A stretch of 64,000 bases of DNA from Enterobacter sp. 10-1 (lineage in GTDB: Bacteria; Pseudomonadota; Gammaproteobacteria; Enterobacterales; Enterobacteriaceae). The notes beneath the pieces were generated by a model. That model did no database searches. It saw only the letters and a list, made by a program, of their open reading frames with translations, and was not told the DNA's origin. The position numbers and the translations under genes were made by a program. Positions 38,187 to 49,572 of this stretch are shown piece after piece; position 1 is the stretch's first letter, and each line of letters starts with the position of its first letter. The stretch is from the NCBI GenBank assembly GCA_002270295.1, contig NISF01000002.1, positions 124,001 through 188,000 of the forward strand, in the 5' to 3' direction.

Positions 38187-39216
38187 AGTCACCCGTTGTG
38201 TTGATAAGTTCCCTTACCACGCTGGTGGCGAAGCTGCCCGCTGGCAGCCAGAAACGCAGTTCAACGGTTACGTCATCCCACCAGTTCCAGCTCATCTGCT
38301 GCGGATAGAGCAGCATCGCCCGGCGCGCGGCCTCTACTTTTTCACGCACCAGCAGCGCCTGGAGCGGCGTCTCTTCAGCCACCGCCGCCCGTTCGGCGGC
38401 CAGCGCATCGCGTTGGCTGCCCCAGTCGCCGCTGCCCGGCAGCGCAGCGGTAATCAGCAGCTCGCGGTTATCAACCCGCCCCTGCAGTTCCGCCAGCTCT
38501 TCAGGCGCAGCGACAAACCAGCTGCCGCGCCCCGCTAATTGTAGCGCATCGCCATCAACAACCTGATTAAATTCTGTTTTTTTTAATCTAATACTGACCT
38601 GCTGATTAAACAAGCCGCTACGCGCCGCCGACAGCCAAAAACTGCGTTTATTTCGATCGCGCACCGGGGCTCCGCTCTCTGCCCAGCGCAGCGCGCCCAG
38701 CAGGTTGCTGCCGCCAATCCCAAAGCGCTGAGCGCCAAAATAGTTTGGCACGCCGCCGGCAGCGATGGCCTGCAGGCGCTGCTCGACATCATCGCGGTGG
38801 CTGACTTCGCGCAGGATCAGGGTGAACTGATTGCCCTTCAGCGCCCCAAGGCGTAGCTTGCGCTTATGGCGCGCGTACTCCAGCACCTGGCAGCCCTCGA
38901 GCTGAAACTTGCTGAGGTCGGGCATCTCTTTACCCGGCACCCGGGCGCAGAGCCACTGTTCGGTCACCGCGTGCTTGTCCTTTTGCCCGGCAAAGCTAAC
39001 TTCCCGGGCATGGATTTTAAGGAATTTTGCCAGCGCGTCCGCGACAAAGCGCGTGTTGCAGTCCTTTTTGAGGATCCGCGCCAGCACGTGCTCACCTTCG
39101 CCGTCGGGCTCAAAGCCGAGGTCTTCTACCACCATGAAGTCTTCCGGGCTGGCTTTCAGCAGCCCCTGCCCCAGTGGTTTACCGTGCAGCCAGGTGAGTT
39201 CGTTGAAGGCGATCAT
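38167..39216 (-). CDS. truD: tRNA pseudouridine-13 synthase TruD
   Basis: A 349-residue pseudouridine synthase acting on U13 of tRNA-Glu. The catalytic aspartate is D80 in [14 protein letters not shown], and [12 protein letters not shown] is the TruD signature. It overlaps ispF by 4 bp and surE by 20 bp. Confidence 0.96.
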   Translation of the reverse strand: MIAFNELTWLHGKPLGQGLLKASPEDFMVVEDLGFEPDGEGEHVLARILKKDCNTRFVADALAKFLKIHAREVSFAGQKDKHAVTEQWLCARVPGKEMPDLSKFQLEGCQVLEYARHKRKLRLGALKGNQFTLILREVSHRDDVEQRLQAIAAGGVPNYFGAQRFGIGGSNLLGALRWAESGAPVRDRNKRSFWLSAARSGLFNQQVSIRLKKTEFNQVVDGDALQLAGRGSWFVAAPEELAELQGRVDNRELLITAALPGSGDWGSQRDALAAERAAVAEETPLQALLVREKVEAARRAMLLYPQQMSWNWWDDVTVELRFWLPAGSFATSVVRELINTTGDYANIAE

Positions 39217-39692
39217 TGTGCCGCCTTACGCAGCAGCGCCACCGCTTCACAGGCAATGCCTTCGCCGCGGCCGGTAAACCCGAGCTTTTCGGTGGTCGTC
39301 GCCTTCACGTTGACGTCGTCCATATGGCAGCCAAGATCTTCGGCGATAAAAACGCGCATCTGCGGAATATGCGGCAGCATTTTGGGCGCCTGGGCAATGA
39401 TGGTGACGTCAACGTTGCCGAGGGTATAGCCTTTCGCCTGAATCCGGCGCCAGGCTTCGCGCAGCAGCGCGCGGCTGTCGGCGCCTTTGAAGGCCGGATC
39501 GGTGTCCGGGAACAGCTTACCGATGTCCCCCAGCGCAGCCGCGCCCAGCAGAGCATCGGTCAGCGCATGCAGCGCGACGTCGCCATCGGAGTGGGCCAGC
39601 AGCCCCTTCTCGTAAGGAACGCGCACCCCGCCAATAATGATTGGGCCTTCACCGCCAAAAGCGTGTACGTCAAAACCATGTCCAATTCGCAT
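39213..39692 (-). CDS. ispF: 2-C-methyl-D-erythritol 2,4-cyclodiphosphate synthase
   Basis: A 159-residue MEP-pathway enzyme that forms the cyclodiphosphate and releases CMP. Zinc ligands D8 and H10 are in [11 protein letters not shown], and the third is in [14 protein letters not shown] (about 42). It shares one base with the upstream ispD stop, so the two are coupled, as in most enterics. Confidence 0.97.
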   Translation of the reverse strand: MRIGHGFDVHAFGGEGPIIIGGVRVPYEKGLLAHSDGDVALHALTDALLGAAALGDIGKLFPDTDPAFKGADSRALLREAWRRIQAKGYTLGNVDVTIIAQAPKMLPHIPQMRVFIAEDLGCHMDDVNVKATTTEKLGFTGRGEGIACEAVALLRKAAQ

Positions 39693-40402
39693 TAAGCCTT
39701 CTCCTGGTGTCGGGAACGGGTAAGGTAAAATTCTGCCAGCGCCAGGTCTTCCGGGCGCGTCACTTTAATATTATCAGCGCGTCCGGCTACCAGTTCGGGA
39801 TGGAAGCCGCAGTACTCCAGCGCCGACGCTTCGTCGGTGATGGTTGCGCCTTCGTTGAGCGCACGCGTCAGGCAGTTAAAGAGTAATTCACGCGGGAAAA
39901 ACTGCGGCGTCAGCGCATGCCACAGGTCGTTGCGATCGACGGTATGGGCAATGGCGGCTTTGCCGGGTTCGGCGCGCTTCATGGTATCGCGAACCGGTGC
40001 CGCCAGGATGCCGCCAACGCGGCTGGTTTCACGCAGCGCCAGCAGGCGGGTGAGATCGTCCTGATGCAGGCACGGGCGCGCGGCGTCATGCACCAGCACC
40101 CACTGCGCATCGGGCAGCGCCTTGAGGCCAGCAAGAACGGAGTCGGCGCGTTCGCTGCCGCCATCAACGACGGTAATCTGCGGATGGGAGGCCAGCGGCA
40201 GCTGGCTAAAGCGGACATCGCCGGGGCTGACGGCAATCACCACGCGCTGGACGCAGGCGTTGGTCAGCAGCGCGGCGACCGCGTGCTCGAGAATCGTTTT
40301 GTTACCGATTGAGAGATATTGTTTCGGGCATTCCGTTTGCATACGACGGCCAAAACCGGCCGCCGGCACCACGGCGCAAACGCCCGGAAAAGTGGCTGCC
40401 AT
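39692..40402 (-). CDS. ispD: MEP cytidylyltransferase IspD
   Basis: A 236-residue nucleotidyltransferase making CDP-methylerythritol. The CTP-binding loop PAAGFGRRM (about 13-21) is present, as are VHDAARPC and the VDRNDLW segment. It lies 19 bp after ftsB and feeds IspF. Confidence 0.97.
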   Translation of the reverse strand: MAATFPGVCAVVPAAGFGRRMQTECPKQYLSIGNKTILEHAVAALLTNACVQRVVIAVSPGDVRFSQLPLASHPQITVVDGGSERADSVLAGLKALPDAQWVLVHDAARPCLHQDDLTRLLALRETSRVGGILAAPVRDTMKRAEPGKAAIAHTVDRNDLWHALTPQFFPRELLFNCLTRALNEGATITDEASALEYCGFHPELVAGRADNIKVTRPEDLALAEFYLTRSRHQEKA

Positions 40403-40421
40403 GTCGTAATCCTGGGCTTAT

Positions 40422-40733
40422 TTATCGATTATTCTGCGCCGATCCCTGATTGCGTTTAGACGCATCCGGGACCAGACGATAAAACGTTTCACCCGGGCGG
40501 GTCATACTTAGCTCGTTGCGCGCGCGTTCTTCGATCGCTTCCTGACCGCCGTTGAGGTCGTCGATTTCCGCAAACAGCTGATCGTTGCGCGCCTTTAATT
40601 TACCGTTAGTGTCTTGCTGAGCGGAGACATCGTCATTAACCCGACTATAGTCATGCAGACCATTTTTACCGAACCACAGCGAGTACTGTAGCCAGACCAG
40701 CAAAGCCAATAATAGCAGCGTTAATTTACCCAT
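40422..40733 (-). CDS. ftsB: cell-division protein FtsB
   Basis: A 103-residue bitopic membrane protein with a short cytoplasmic start, one transmembrane segment (about 4-20, [17 protein letters not shown]) and a periplasmic coiled coil (about 30-70) that pairs with FtsL and FtsQ. The C-terminus is short and polar. Same length as E. coli. It heads the ftsB-ispD-ispF-truD-surE-pcm-nlpD string. Confidence 0.95.
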   Translation of the reverse strand: MGKLTLLLLALLVWLQYSLWFGKNGLHDYSRVNDDVSAQQDTNGKLKARNDQLFAEIDDLNGGQEAIEERARNELSMTRPGETFYRLVPDASKRNQGSAQNNR

Positions 40734-40873
40734 CCTGCCCCCTGAAAAACGGCATCATCATCCGATAACTCGCCCGAGCGTTTTACTCCGACGCGCGGAC
40801 GATGCCGCGTAACGCGGGGACTGTACCACATTTTTGTCATCGATACCCAGGCTTGATTCATACGCCAAAAAGA

Positions 40874-41200
40874 CTATCCCAGCAGCCAGAGGAACAGCAG
40901 GCCGAACATCAGTCCGATGGTTAAAATCGTCGCGCACGAGCTGTAGAGGAGTTTACCATTCAACAACGAATGCAGCGCAATACCGACCACAACGGCAACC
41001 GGCATCAGTGCAAGGAAGAACGGCCAGGTGTAGAGAAGAAAAAACAGCGTATTGCTGCCATAGATGAGAAAGGGGATACCCAGCGCCAGCAGCCATGAGA
41101 TAAATCCCACGGCGGCGCCTGACAAAGACCAGGTGGTCTCGTCATTCGCCACCGGGGGTGGTTCTGAACGAATCATACTGAGGTTCTGGGTATTGCGCAT
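40874..41200 (-). CDS. ygbE: YgbE, DUF3561 inner-membrane protein
   Basis: A 108-residue protein matching E. coli YgbE (107 aa). The N-terminal 25 residues are polar and variable; three transmembrane segments follow (about 30-47, 50-75 and 85-107). Function is unknown. It lies between cysC and ftsB, 48 bp from cysC, and could be read from the cys promoter. No catalytic residues are evident. Confidence 0.88.
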   Translation of the reverse strand: MRNTQNLSMIRSEPPPVANDETTWSLSGAAVGFISWLLALGIPFLIYGSNTLFFLLYTWPFFLALMPVAVVVGIALHSLLNGKLLYSSCATILTIGLMFGLLFLWLLG

Positions 41201-41248
41201 ATCGAATCCTGTTCACCGGGCGGCCAACATCTCAGTGCCGCCACCGTT

Positions 41249-41854
41249 TCAGGATCTGATAATATCGCTCTGTCTGAGCAGGTCTAATAGTTGGTGCACC
41301 AAATTTGTTACCAATTGTTCACCATCCAGATGAATTTCCGCCTTTTCCGGTGCTTCATAAACTGAGTCAATTCCGGTGAAATTGCGTAATTCTCCCGCTC
41401 GCGCCTTCTTGTATAACCCTTTCGGATCTCGCGCCTCGCAGATCGCCAGCGGCGTATCGACGAATATTTCGATAAAGCGCCCTTCCCCCAGGCGCTCACG
41501 CACCATCTGGCGCTCGGCGCGGTGCGGAGAGATAAAGGCCGTCAGCACAACCAGCCCGGCCTCAACCATCAGCTTAGCCACTTCGCCCACGCGGCGAATA
41601 TTCTCTTTCCGATCGCCGTCGCTAAAGCCCAAATCGCTGCACAGGCCGTGACGCACGTTATCGCCATCCAGCAGATAGGTACTGACGCCTAGCTGCTGGA
41701 GCGCCTCCTCCAGCGCGCCGGCAACGGTAGATTTACCGGAGCCGGAGAGCCCGGTAAACCACAGCACCACGCCGCGATGGCCGTGGCGCTGCTCGCGCTG
41801 CTGCTGAGTGACCGGATGGGCATGCCAGACGACGTTTTCGTCATGCTGCGCCAT
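41249..41854 (-). CDS. cysC: adenylylsulfate kinase CysC
   Basis: A 201-residue kinase converting APS to PAPS in sulfate assimilation. The P-loop GLSGSGKS is at 35-42, followed by [21 protein letters not shown], the APS-binding region. It shares one base with the end of cysN and is the last gene of cysGDNC. Confidence 0.97.
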   Translation of the reverse strand: MAQHDENVVWHAHPVTQQQREQRHGHRGVVLWFTGLSGSGKSTVAGALEEALQQLGVSTYLLDGDNVRHGLCSDLGFSDGDRKENIRRVGEVAKLMVEAGLVVLTAFISPHRAERQMVRERLGEGRFIEIFVDTPLAICEARDPKGLYKKARAGELRNFTGIDSVYEAPEKAEIHLDGEQLVTNLVHQLLDLLRQSDIIRS

Positions 41855-43281
41855 TACTTGCCTCCCAGCAGATCGCGAGCGTCCCAGTGCGGGAAATGCT
41901 TACGGATAAGCTGGTTCAGCTCCAGCTCAAACGCGCTGAACGACGAAGCGGACGCCTGAGCGTGCTCCTGCGGTTCGCGCACCATGCCGGCGCCGACGGT
42001 GACGTTCGACAGGCGGTCGATAAAAATAAGCCCCCCGGTCACCGGGTTGTCCTGGTATTTGTCCAGTACCAGCGGCTCATCAAAGGTCAAATCCACGAGG
42101 CCGATGCCGTTGAGCGGCAGCGATTCCACCTCACTCTGGGTCAGATTGTTAATATCAACCTGATAGCGAATGCCGTCCACGCGGGCGCGGGTTTTCTTGC
42201 CGGCAATTTTAATATCAAAGCTCTGGCCCGGAGAGAGCGCCTGTTCAGCCATCCACACCACGTCAATGCTGGCGCTCTGCACGGCCGGCAGCAGTACCTG
42301 CGCATCGACCAGCAGGTCGCCGCGGCTGATATCAATCTCATCCTTCAGCACGATAGTAATCGCTTCCCCGGCTCCGGCTTCCTGCAGGTCGCCGTCAAAG
42401 GTCACGATGCGCGCCACGCTGGACTCCACGCCCGACGGCAGCACCTTCAGACGCTGGCCAACCGTCACTTTGCCGGAGGCTACGGTACCGGAGAAACCGC
42501 GGAAATCGAGGTTTGGACGGTTCACAAACTGCACCGGGAAACGCAGCGGCTGGGTTTCGACCTGGTGATGGATCTCAACGGTTTCCAGCACTTCCAGCAG
42601 CGTCGGGCCGCTGTACCAGCCCATCTTCTCGCTCTGGCTGGCAACGTTGTCCCCTTCCAGCGCGGAAAGCGGCACGAAGCGAATATCGAGGTCGCCCGGC
42701 AGCTGTTCGGCAAAGGTCAGATACTCTTCGCGAATCTGGTTAAACCGCGCTTCGCTGAACTCCACGAGGTCCATTTTATTCACCGCCACCACCAGGTTTT
42801 TAATACCCAGCAGCGTTGAAATAAAGCTGTGACGACGGGTCTGATCCAGCACCCCTTTGCGCGCATCGATCAGCAGGATCGCCAGATCGCAGGTTGAGGC
42901 GCCGGTCGCCATATTGCGGGTGTACTGCTCGTGCCCCGGCGTGTCGGCAATAATAAACTTGCGCTTTTCGGTAGAAAAATAGCGGTAGGCCACATCGATA
43001 GTGATGCCCTGCTCGCGCTCCGCCTGCAGGCCATCCACCAGCAGCGCCAGATCCAGCTTCTCGCCCTGGGTTCCGTGACGCTTGCTATCGTTATGCAGCG
43101 ATGAGAGCTGGTCTTCATAAATCTGGCGGGTATCGTGCAGCAGGCGGCCAATCAGCGTGCTTTTTCCGTCATCAACGCTGCCGCAGGTCAGGAAACGCAG
43201 CAGGCTTTTGTTCTGCTGCGCGTGCAGGTAGGCTTCGACGCCGCCTTCATCAGCAATTTGTTGTGCAATTGTCGTATTCAT
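41854..43281 (-). CDS. cysN: ATP sulfurylase GTPase subunit CysN
   Basis: A 475-residue EF-Tu-like GTPase that powers sulfate adenylylation by CysD. G1 GSVDDGKS is at about 34-41, G3 [11 protein letters not shown] is near 113 and G4 NKMDLV near 168. The C-terminal part forms two beta-barrel domains. It is a separate GTPase and is not fused to an APS kinase domain; cysC is a separate gene. Confidence 0.97.
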   Translation of the reverse strand: MNTTIAQQIADEGGVEAYLHAQQNKSLLRFLTCGSVDDGKSTLIGRLLHDTRQIYEDQLSSLHNDSKRHGTQGEKLDLALLVDGLQAEREQGITIDVAYRYFSTEKRKFIIADTPGHEQYTRNMATGASTCDLAILLIDARKGVLDQTRRHSFISTLLGIKNLVVAVNKMDLVEFSEARFNQIREEYLTFAEQLPGDLDIRFVPLSALEGDNVASQSEKMGWYSGPTLLEVLETVEIHHQVETQPLRFPVQFVNRPNLDFRGFSGTVASGKVTVGQRLKVLPSGVESSVARIVTFDGDLQEAGAGEAITIVLKDEIDISRGDLLVDAQVLLPAVQSASIDVVWMAEQALSPGQSFDIKIAGKKTRARVDGIRYQVDINNLTQSEVESLPLNGIGLVDLTFDEPLVLDKYQDNPVTGGLIFIDRLSNVTVGAGMVREPQEHAQASASSFSAFELELNQLIRKHFPHWDARDLLGGK

Positions 43282-43290
43282 GGCGGCTCC

Positions 43291-44199
43291 TTAGAAATAC
43301 CCCTGACGTTTCTTCAGCTCCATTGAGCCTGCCTGGTCGCGGTCAATCATGCGACCCTGACGTTCGCTGGTCGTGGAGACCAGCATCTCTTCAATAATTT
43401 CCGGCAGCGTTTGCGCGTTGGACTCCACCGCGCCGGTCAGCGGCCAGCAGCCGAGGGTACGAAAACGCACCATCTGCTGTTTGATAACCTCGCCCGGCTG
43501 CAGGTCGATGCGGTCGTCATCGATCATCATCAGCATGCCGTCACGCTCGAGAACCGGGCGCTCTGCCGCCAGGTACAGCGGCACGATTTCGATATTTTCC
43601 AGATAGATGTACTGCCAGATATCCAGCTCGGTCCAGTTAGAGAGCGGGAACACGCGGATGCTTTCGCCTTTGTTAATCTGGCCGTTGTAGTTGTGCCACA
43701 GCTCCGGGCGCTGGTTTTTCGGATCCCAGCGGTGGAAGCGGTCGCGGAACGAGTAGATACGCTCTTTAGCGCGAGATTTCTCTTCATCGCGGCGGGCACC
43801 GCCGAACGCGGCGTCAAAGCCATATTTGTTCAGCGCCTGCTTGAGACCTTCGGTCTTCATGATATCGGTATGCTTGGCGCTGCCGTGGACAAACGGGTTG
43901 ATGCCCATCGCCACCCCTTCCGGATTTTTGTGCACCAGCAGCTCGCAGCCGTAGGCCTTCGCGGTACGGTCACGGAACTCGTACATCTCACGGAATTTCC
44001 AGCCGGTATCAACGTGCAGCAGCGGGAACGGTAGGGTTCCCGGATAAAACGCTTTACGCGCCAGATGCAGCATCACGCTGGAATCTTTACCGATGGAGTA
44101 CATCATCACCGGATTTGAGAATTCTGCGGCCACCTCGCGAATGATATGGATGCTTTCCGCCTCCAGTTGTCGCAGGTGAGTGAGTCGTTTTTGGTCCAT
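43291..44199 (-). CDS. cysD: ATP sulfurylase catalytic subunit CysD
   Basis: A 302-residue PP-loop ATPase of the PAPS-reductase-like fold that makes APS from sulfate and ATP. The PP-loop [19 protein letters not shown] is at about 35-53. It lies 9 bp before cysN and 33 bp after cysG. The R/K-rich [22 protein letters not shown] region is typical. Confidence 0.97.
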   Translation of the reverse strand: MDQKRLTHLRQLEAESIHIIREVAAEFSNPVMMYSIGKDSSVMLHLARKAFYPGTLPFPLLHVDTGWKFREMYEFRDRTAKAYGCELLVHKNPEGVAMGINPFVHGSAKHTDIMKTEGLKQALNKYGFDAAFGGARRDEEKSRAKERIYSFRDRFHRWDPKNQRPELWHNYNGQINKGESIRVFPLSNWTELDIWQYIYLENIEIVPLYLAAERPVLERDGMLMMIDDDRIDLQPGEVIKQQMVRFRTLGCWPLTGAVESNAQTLPEIIEEMLVSTTSERQGRMIDRDQAGSMELKKRQGYF

Positions 44200-44232
44200 T
44201 AACCGTTCCTTATAAGGCCTGTTGCGCCGGGC

Positions 44233-45648
44233 CTAAGCCAGATTGACCACAGAAGAGCCAAACCCTTCTGCGTTCGTTGTGTGTTGAAACCAGGCGAGCT
44301 GCTGATGTAGCTGCACCACTTCGCCCACCACCAGCAGAGCCGGCATCGGGGCATCTTTCGCCAGGTGTTCCAGTTGTTCTAACGTGCCGATCGTCGTTTG
44401 CTGATCGGCGCGAGTGCCGCGGGAGATAACCGCTACCGGCGTGTTCCTGTCGCGCCCGTGCGCGATCAGCTGCGCGCTGATTTCCGCCGCCTTCATCGTG
44501 CCCATATAGATAGCCAGCGTTTGCCGGCTCTGCGCCAGCAGCGCCCAGTCGAGCGGCGCGCTGTCCGCCTTGTAGTGGCCGGTGACAAAGGTCACGCTCT
44601 GCGCGTAATCGCGATGGGTCAGCGGAATTCCGGCATACGCCGTCGCGCCCGCTGCTGCGGTCACGCCGGGAACAACCTGAAAGGAGATCCCCGCAGCCGC
44701 TGCCGCCTGCAGCTCCTCGCCGCCGCGACCGAAAATAAACGGATCGCCGCCCTTCAGGCGCACCACCGTTTTGCCCTCTTTCGCCGCCGCGACCAGCATC
44801 TGATTCGTTTCATGCTGCGGTACCGAATACTCTCCGGCGCGTTTACCGACGCAGATCATCTCCGCATCGCGACGCACCAGCTCGCGTATCTCCGGCGTTA
44901 CCAGACGATCGTAAAACACTACGTCCGCCCGCTGAATCGCCTGAAGGCCGCTTAGCGTAAGGAGTCCGGCATCACCCGGCCCGGCGCCGACAAGGATGAT
45001 TTCACCCAACCGTTTTTCCGGCTGATACAGCTCATCCTCCAGCGCCTTATCCGCGGCGGCTCTGTTGCCGGCAATCATCAGGCTGACAAAGCGGCCGTTG
45101 AAAACGCGCTCCCAGAAACGGCGCCGCGCCGCGGTAGTGGTCAGATGCGTTTTAATATGATGCCGCCAGTAGCTTGCCGCTTCGGCAACGCGTCCCAGAT
45201 TGGTCGGCAGCAGCGCTTCAATTTTTTCGCGTATCATCCGCGACAGTACCGGCGCCGAACCGCCCGAAAAGATCGCCACCAGCAGCGGGGAGCGATCGAC
45301 AATGGAGGGGAAGACCACCGAACAAAGCGGCTGATTGTCCACCACGTTCACCAGGCGAAAGCGCGCGTTCGCGGCGGCAAAAACCCGCTGGTTCAGCGCG
45401 TCGTCTTCGGTGGCGGCAATCACCAGGAAAACGTCGTCGATCTGCTGTTCCTGAAACGCTTCTGCGCGCCACGTTATTTCCTGGCGCTCGACCAGCCCAG
45501 CAAGCTCATCGGATAGCGCAGCGGCCACAATCTGCACTTTCGCCCCCGCCCGACGCAGAAACATGATCTTGCGCTCGGCAATCTCGCCGCCGCCGATAAC
45601 CAGCACCGGCCGCTCTTTTAATTCGGCAAATAAGGGCAAATAGTCCAC
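44233..45648 (-). CDS. cysG: siroheme synthase CysG (trifunctional)
   Basis: A 471-residue fusion. The N-terminal part (about 1-200) is the dehydrogenase/ferrochelatase, with the NAD loop [11 protein letters not shown], and the C-terminal part (about 215-457) is the SAM uroporphyrinogen methyltransferase, with [30 protein letters not shown] and [13 protein letters not shown]. The serine-rich [18 protein letters not shown] lies near residue 128. It makes the siroheme used by CysI. E. coli K-12 has cysG next to nirBDC; here it heads the cysDNC operon. It is about 14 residues longer at the C-terminus than the E. coli protein. Confidence 0.95.
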   Translation of the reverse strand: MDYLPLFAELKERPVLVIGGGEIAERKIMFLRRAGAKVQIVAAALSDELAGLVERQEITWRAEAFQEQQIDDVFLVIAATEDDALNQRVFAAANARFRLVNVVDNQPLCSVVFPSIVDRSPLLVAIFSGGSAPVLSRMIREKIEALLPTNLGRVAEAASYWRHHIKTHLTTTAARRRFWERVFNGRFVSLMIAGNRAAADKALEDELYQPEKRLGEIILVGAGPGDAGLLTLSGLQAIQRADVVFYDRLVTPEIRELVRRDAEMICVGKRAGEYSVPQHETNQMLVAAAKEGKTVVRLKGGDPFIFGRGGEELQAAAAAGISFQVVPGVTAAAGATAYAGIPLTHRDYAQSVTFVTGHYKADSAPLDWALLAQSRQTLAIYMGTMKAAEISAQLIAHGRDRNTPVAVISRGTRADQQTTIGTLEQLEHLAKDAPMPALLVVGEVVQLHQQLAWFQHTTNAEGFGSSVVNLA

Positions 45649-45886
45649 GATGCCATAACTCGCTTACAATCAGTCATAGTGCGACTATAGGGTGCCACTT
45701 AGAGCAAATGAAATTACGAAATGGAATGAGTTGTTACTCAAAGGAATAACGACCTGGGAAAGCAAAGATCAAAAAGTGCTTAACATGCGACTTTTCCGCT
45801 ATTTAAGAGCAAATGAAATTGTTTAACCTCGGTCACAGTTTCATACTAAGCGGGTCAAATTGTTCTGTTGCCGTAAGGACCCTCTT
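45649..45886. promoter_or_regulatory. divergent cysG-iap promoter region with a 15-bp direct repeat
   Basis: The 238-bp spacer holds two identical copies of AGAGCAAATGAAATT at 45701-45715 and 45806-45820, 105 bp apart centre to centre. Sulfur-regulated CysB sites are expected upstream of cysGDNC, and AAATGAA-type half-sites are plausible CysB targets. I could not confirm the CysB motif with certainty. Confidence 0.4.
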
Positions 45887-46930
45887 ATGTTTTCCGCGTT
45901 GTGCCGCCGCCTGCTTCCACTGGCGCTTGGCGCAGGTTTTGTCTTCTCCGCCCCGGCTTTTAGCGCTATGGGCGAAACCGCTAATACTCAGGCTCGTCAT
46001 ATAGCGACCTTTTTCCCCGGAAGAATGACCGGCTCGCCCGCAGAGATGCTGTCGGCGGACTACCTGCGTCAGCAGTTCGCGCAGATGGGCTACCAAAGCG
46101 ATATCCGCAGCTTTCATACGCGCTATATCTACACCACCAAAAATCAGCGACAGAACTGGCAAAACGTCACCGGCAGCACGGTGATTGCCGCCCACGAGGG
46201 CAAGGCGCGCCAGCAAATCATCATCATGGCGCACCTCGATACCTACGCTCCCATGAGCGATAGCGACGTGGAAAAAAACCTCGGCGGTTTAACCCTGCAG
46301 GGGATTGACGACAACGCCCTTGGCCTTGGCGTGATGCTGGAGCTGGCCGAACGACTCAAGAACGTGCCCACCCATTATGGCATTCGCTTTATCGCTTCCA
46401 GCGGTGAAGAGGAGGGCCGCCTCGGGGCGCAGAATCTGCTGAAGCGTATGGGCGACGAGGAGAAGAAAAATACCCTGCTGGTGATCAACCTCGATAATCT
46501 GGTGGTCGGCGATAAGCTCTATTTTAATAGCGGCCGCAGCACGCCCGCGTCGATTCGCAAGCTCACCCGCGACCGGGCGCTGGCCATCGCGCGTAGCAAA
46601 GGGGTTGCCGCCTTCAGCAACCCAGGGCTGAACCGTGACTATCCGCAGGGCACCGGCTGCTGTAATGACGCCAGCGTTTTTGACAGCGCCGGGATCCCGG
46701 TGCTGTCGGTGGAGGCCACTAACTGGTCGCTCGGTAAGAAAGATGGTTTTCAGCAGCGGGCAAAATCACCCGCCTTCCCAGACGGCAACAGCTGGCACAG
46801 CGTGCAGCTGGATAATCAGCAGCATATCGACAAAGCGCTGCCCGGCCGCATCGAGCGGCGCAGCCGCGACGTCGTCAAGGTGATGCTGCCGCTGGTAAAA
46901 GAGCTGGCGAAGGCCGATAAGCGCGGCTAG
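45887..46930 (+). CDS. iap: Iap, M28-family aminopeptidase (alkaline phosphatase isozyme conversion)
   Basis: A 347-residue secreted peptidase. A signal peptide ends near APAFSA (residue about 23). The M28 zinc motifs are AHLDTYAP (H116, D118), GIDDNALG (about 141) and SSGEEEGRLG (about 172). Known in E. coli for removing N-terminal arginine from alkaline phosphatase. The ATG at 45887 has TAAGGA 8 bp upstream and is preferred over a reading starting 27 bp earlier. It is divergent from cysG. Confidence 0.93.
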   Translation: MFSALCRRLLPLALGAGFVFSAPAFSAMGETANTQARHIATFFPGRMTGSPAEMLSADYLRQQFAQMGYQSDIRSFHTRYIYTTKNQRQNWQNVTGSTVIAAHEGKARQQIIIMAHLDTYAPMSDSDVEKNLGGLTLQGIDDNALGLGVMLELAERLKNVPTHYGIRFIASSGEEEGRLGAQNLLKRMGDEEKKNTLLVINLDNLVVGDKLYFNSGRSTPASIRKLTRDRALAIARSKGVAAFSNPGLNRDYPQGTGCCNDASVFDSAGIPVLSVEATNWSLGKKDGFQQRAKSPAFPDGNSWHSVQLDNQQHIDKALPGRIERRSRDVVKVMLPLVKELAKADKRG

Positions 46931-46958
46931 CTGGCGTTTTGCTGCTGCCGGTTGCACG

Positions 46959-46994
46959 AAAAAGCCCTCAGCGTGAAACGCGAGGGCTTTTTTT
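46959..46994. terminator. terminator between convergent iap and cysH
   Basis: AAAAAGCCCTC (46959-46969) pairs with GAGGGCTTTTT (46982-46992) and T-runs follow on both strands. It serves both genes. Confidence 0.9.
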
Positions 46995-47045
46995 AAAACT
47001 CAATGTGTTTAAAGCAAACGTCTTTAAAACAAAGGCGATCGAGAC

Positions 47046-47780
47046 CTACCCTTCGTGCAGTCCGCACTCGCGCTTCAGGCCGAAGAAGCGCGTCTCTTCT
47101 TCCGCCATCCCCGGCTCCCATTTGCGGGTAGTATGGGTATCCCCCACCGAAAGGTATCCCTGATCCCACAGCGGATGGTATTTCAGGCCGTGCTTCTGCA
47201 GGTACTGATAAACAGTGCGGTTATCCCAGTCGATAATCGGCAGCACCTTAAATACCCCGCGCTGAATCGCCAGCACCGGCAGGGTTGCCCGGCTACCGGA
47301 CTGTTCGCGGCGCAGGCCGGCAAACCAGGTACGGGTGTTCAGCTCCTGCAGAGCGCGGTTCATCGGCTCGACTTTGTTGATGTCATTGTATTTCTCAATG
47401 CCCTCAACGCCCTGCTCCCACAGTTTGCCATAGCGGGCTTCCTGCCAGGCCGGGCTGGTCTGCGCCCGATAAACTTTCAGATTCAGCTGCAGCTTATCGG
47501 TAAGTTCATCAATAAACTGATAGGTTTCCGGAAACAGGTAGCCGGTATCGGTGAGGATCACCGGAATATCCGGACGGATCTGGTTAACCAGATGCAGGCT
47601 AACCGCCGCCTGAATACCAAAGCTTGAAGAGAGCGCATAGTCGCCGGGCAGGTTTTCCAGCGCCCACGCCACGCGTTCTTCGGCGCTGAGCTTCTCCAGC
47701 TGAGCGTTGGTTTCCGCCAGCTGCAGTACGCGTTCAACTTTCGGCAGTTCATTTAGCGCGTTGAGATCGAGTACGGACAT
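47046..47780 (-). CDS. cysH: PAPS reductase CysH
   Basis: A 244-residue thioredoxin-dependent reductase converting PAPS to sulfite. The C-terminal ECGLHEG carries the catalytic C239. RREQSGSR is near the middle. There are no extra CC-x80-CXXC cluster cysteines, so it is the PAPS- and not the APS-type enzyme. Last gene of cysJIH, 79 bp after cysI. Confidence 0.97.
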   Translation of the reverse strand: MSVLDLNALNELPKVERVLQLAETNAQLEKLSAEERVAWALENLPGDYALSSSFGIQAAVSLHLVNQIRPDIPVILTDTGYLFPETYQFIDELTDKLQLNLKVYRAQTSPAWQEARYGKLWEQGVEGIEKYNDINKVEPMNRALQELNTRTWFAGLRREQSGSRATLPVLAIQRGVFKVLPIIDWDNRTVYQYLQKHGLKYHPLWDQGYLSVGDTHTTRKWEPGMAEEETRFFGLKRECGLHEG

Positions 47781-47859
47781 AGTTACCTCGTTATTTTCCC
47801 TTCACCTCATTCCGCTCCCCGTAAGCAGGGAGGGAATCGTCAGGCGCAGATGAATAGGT

Positions 47860-49572
47860 TTATTCCCAGAAATCACGGGCTGGATCGAGCACCGGACGCA
47901 CGATACCCGCACGCACCGTAAAGTCGCCGAAGCCTTCACCCGCTTCGCGCTCTTTCGCCCAGCGCCCGACCAGTTCGTCTATCGAATCGAGAATTTCCGA
48001 CTCGGTAATATTTTCGCGATACATGCGCGGAATGCGCGTTCCGCTGCGGTTGCCGCCAAGGTGCAGGTTGTAACGGCCCGGCGCTTTACCGATCAGCCCA
48101 ACCTCCGCCAGCAGGGCGCGGCCGCAGCCGTTCGGGCAGCCGGTCACGCGGGTGACGATATGCTCCTCGCCCACGCCGTACTTGCTCATCACGCCGTCCA
48201 CCTTATCAATAAATGATGGCAGGAAGCGCTCCGCTTCGGCCATCGCCAGCGGGCAGGTCGGGAAAGAGACGCAGGCCATCGAGTTTTCACGCTGCGGGGT
48301 GACGCTATTCATCAGCCCGTGATCGCGAGCCAGCTTTTCGATCTTCGCCTTCTGATCTTCCGGCACGCCGGCAATAATCAGGTTTTGGTTCGCCGTAATA
48401 CGGAACTCGCCTTTATGGATCTTAGCAATCTTCAGCAGACCCGTTTTCAGCGGACGCCCCGGATAGTCAAGGATACGACCGTTTTCAATAAACAGCGTCA
48501 GGTACCAGTTATTGTCGATACCTTTTACCCAGCCAATCCGATCGCCGCGACCGGTAAACTCGTAGGCGCGGATCGGCTCGAATTTAATGCCGGCACGGCG
48601 CTCAACTTCGGCTTTAAAGGTCTCAACGCCGACGCGTTCCAGGGTGTATTTCGTTTTCGCATTTTTGCGGTCGGTACGGTTGCCCCAGTCGCGCTGGGTA
48701 GTGACCACCGCTTCCGCCACGGCCAGAGTGTGCTCAAGCGGCAGATAGCCGAATTCGCTGGCGGTGCGCGCGTAGGTTTTCTTGTTGCCGTGCTCAATAG
48801 ACAGACCGCCGCCCACCAGCAGGTTAAAGCCCACCAGCTTGCCGTTTTCGGCAATCGCCACGAAGTTCATGTCGTTGGCGTGCAGATCGATATCGTTCTG
48901 CGGCGGGATAACCACGGTGGTTTTGAACTTACGCGGCAGATAGGTCTGGCCAAGGATCGGCTCTTCGTCCGTGGTGGCCACCTTCTTCTGATCGAGCCAG
49001 ATCTCCGCATAGGCGCGGGTGCGCGGCAGCAGGTGCTCGGAGATTTTTTTCGCCCACTCGTAGGCTTCAGCATGGAGCTGAGACTCGTTGGGGTTAGAGG
49101 TGCACAGCACGTTACGGTTCATATCGTTGGCCGTCGCCAGCGCGTCCAGCCCCACCGAGTGCAGCATCTGGTGCACCGGCTTGACGTTCTTCTTCAGAAT
49201 GCCGTGGAACTGGAAGGTCTGACGGTTGGTCAGACGAATGCTGCCGTAGATCGTGTTATCGGCGGCAAACTTATCAATCGCCTGCCACTGTTTGGTGGTG
49301 ATCACCCCGCCCGGCAGGCGGCAGCGGAGCAGCATCGCGTGACGCGGCTCCAGCTTCTGCGCCGCGCGTTCGGCGCGGATGTCACGGTCATCCTGCTGAT
49401 ACATGCCGTGAAAGCGGATCAGCAGGAAGTTATCGCCTTTAAAGCCACCGGTGAGGGGGTCGTTTAAGTCTTCTGCGATGGTGCCGCGCAGGTAGTTGCT
49501 CTCTACCTTCATACGCTCGGCGTCGGTCAGTTTACCTTCGACCACCAGCGGTCCAGGATGTTTTTCGCTCAT
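47860..49572 (-). CDS. cysI: sulfite reductase hemoprotein CysI
   Basis: A 570-residue siroheme/[4Fe-4S] subunit reducing sulfite to sulfide with six electrons. The cluster/siroheme cysteines are in the [10 protein letters not shown] and GCPNGCGRA motifs (C434, C440, C479, C483 by length match to E. coli). Its first base overlaps the stop of cysJ. CysG supplies the siroheme. Confidence 0.97.
   Translation of the reverse strand: MSEKHPGPLVVEGKLTDAERMKVESNYLRGTIAEDLNDPLTGGFKGDNFLLIRFHGMYQQDDRDIRAERAAQKLEPRHAMLLRCRLPGGVITTKQWQAIDKFAADNTIYGSIRLTNRQTFQFHGILKKNVKPVHQMLHSVGLDALATANDMNRNVLCTSNPNESQLHAEAYEWAKKISEHLLPRTRAYAEIWLDQKKVATTDEEPILGQTYLPRKFKTTVVIPPQNDIDLHANDMNFVAIAENGKLVGFNLLVGGGLSIEHGNKKTYARTASEFGYLPLEHTLAVAEAVVTTQRDWGNRTDRKNAKTKYTLERVGVETFKAEVERRAGIKFEPIRAYEFTGRGDRIGWVKGIDNNWYLTLFIENGRILDYPGRPLKTGLLKIAKIHKGEFRITANQNLIIAGVPEDQKAKIEKLARDHGLMNSVTPQRENSMACVSFPTCPLAMAEAERFLPSFIDKVDGVMSKYGVGEEHIVTRVTGCPNGCGRALLAEVGLIGKAPGRYNLHLGGNRSGTRIPRMYRENITESEILDSIDELVGRWAKEREAGEGFGDFTVRAGIVRPVLDPARDFWE

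Noticed and set aside
46931-47045. A CRISPR array between iap and cysH
   Set aside because: Looked for because E. coli has one here; only a terminator is present and no repeated units exist.
48319-49467. A 382-codon open frame antisense to cysI
   Set aside because: Shadow frame; cysI shows all cluster cysteines on the minus strand.
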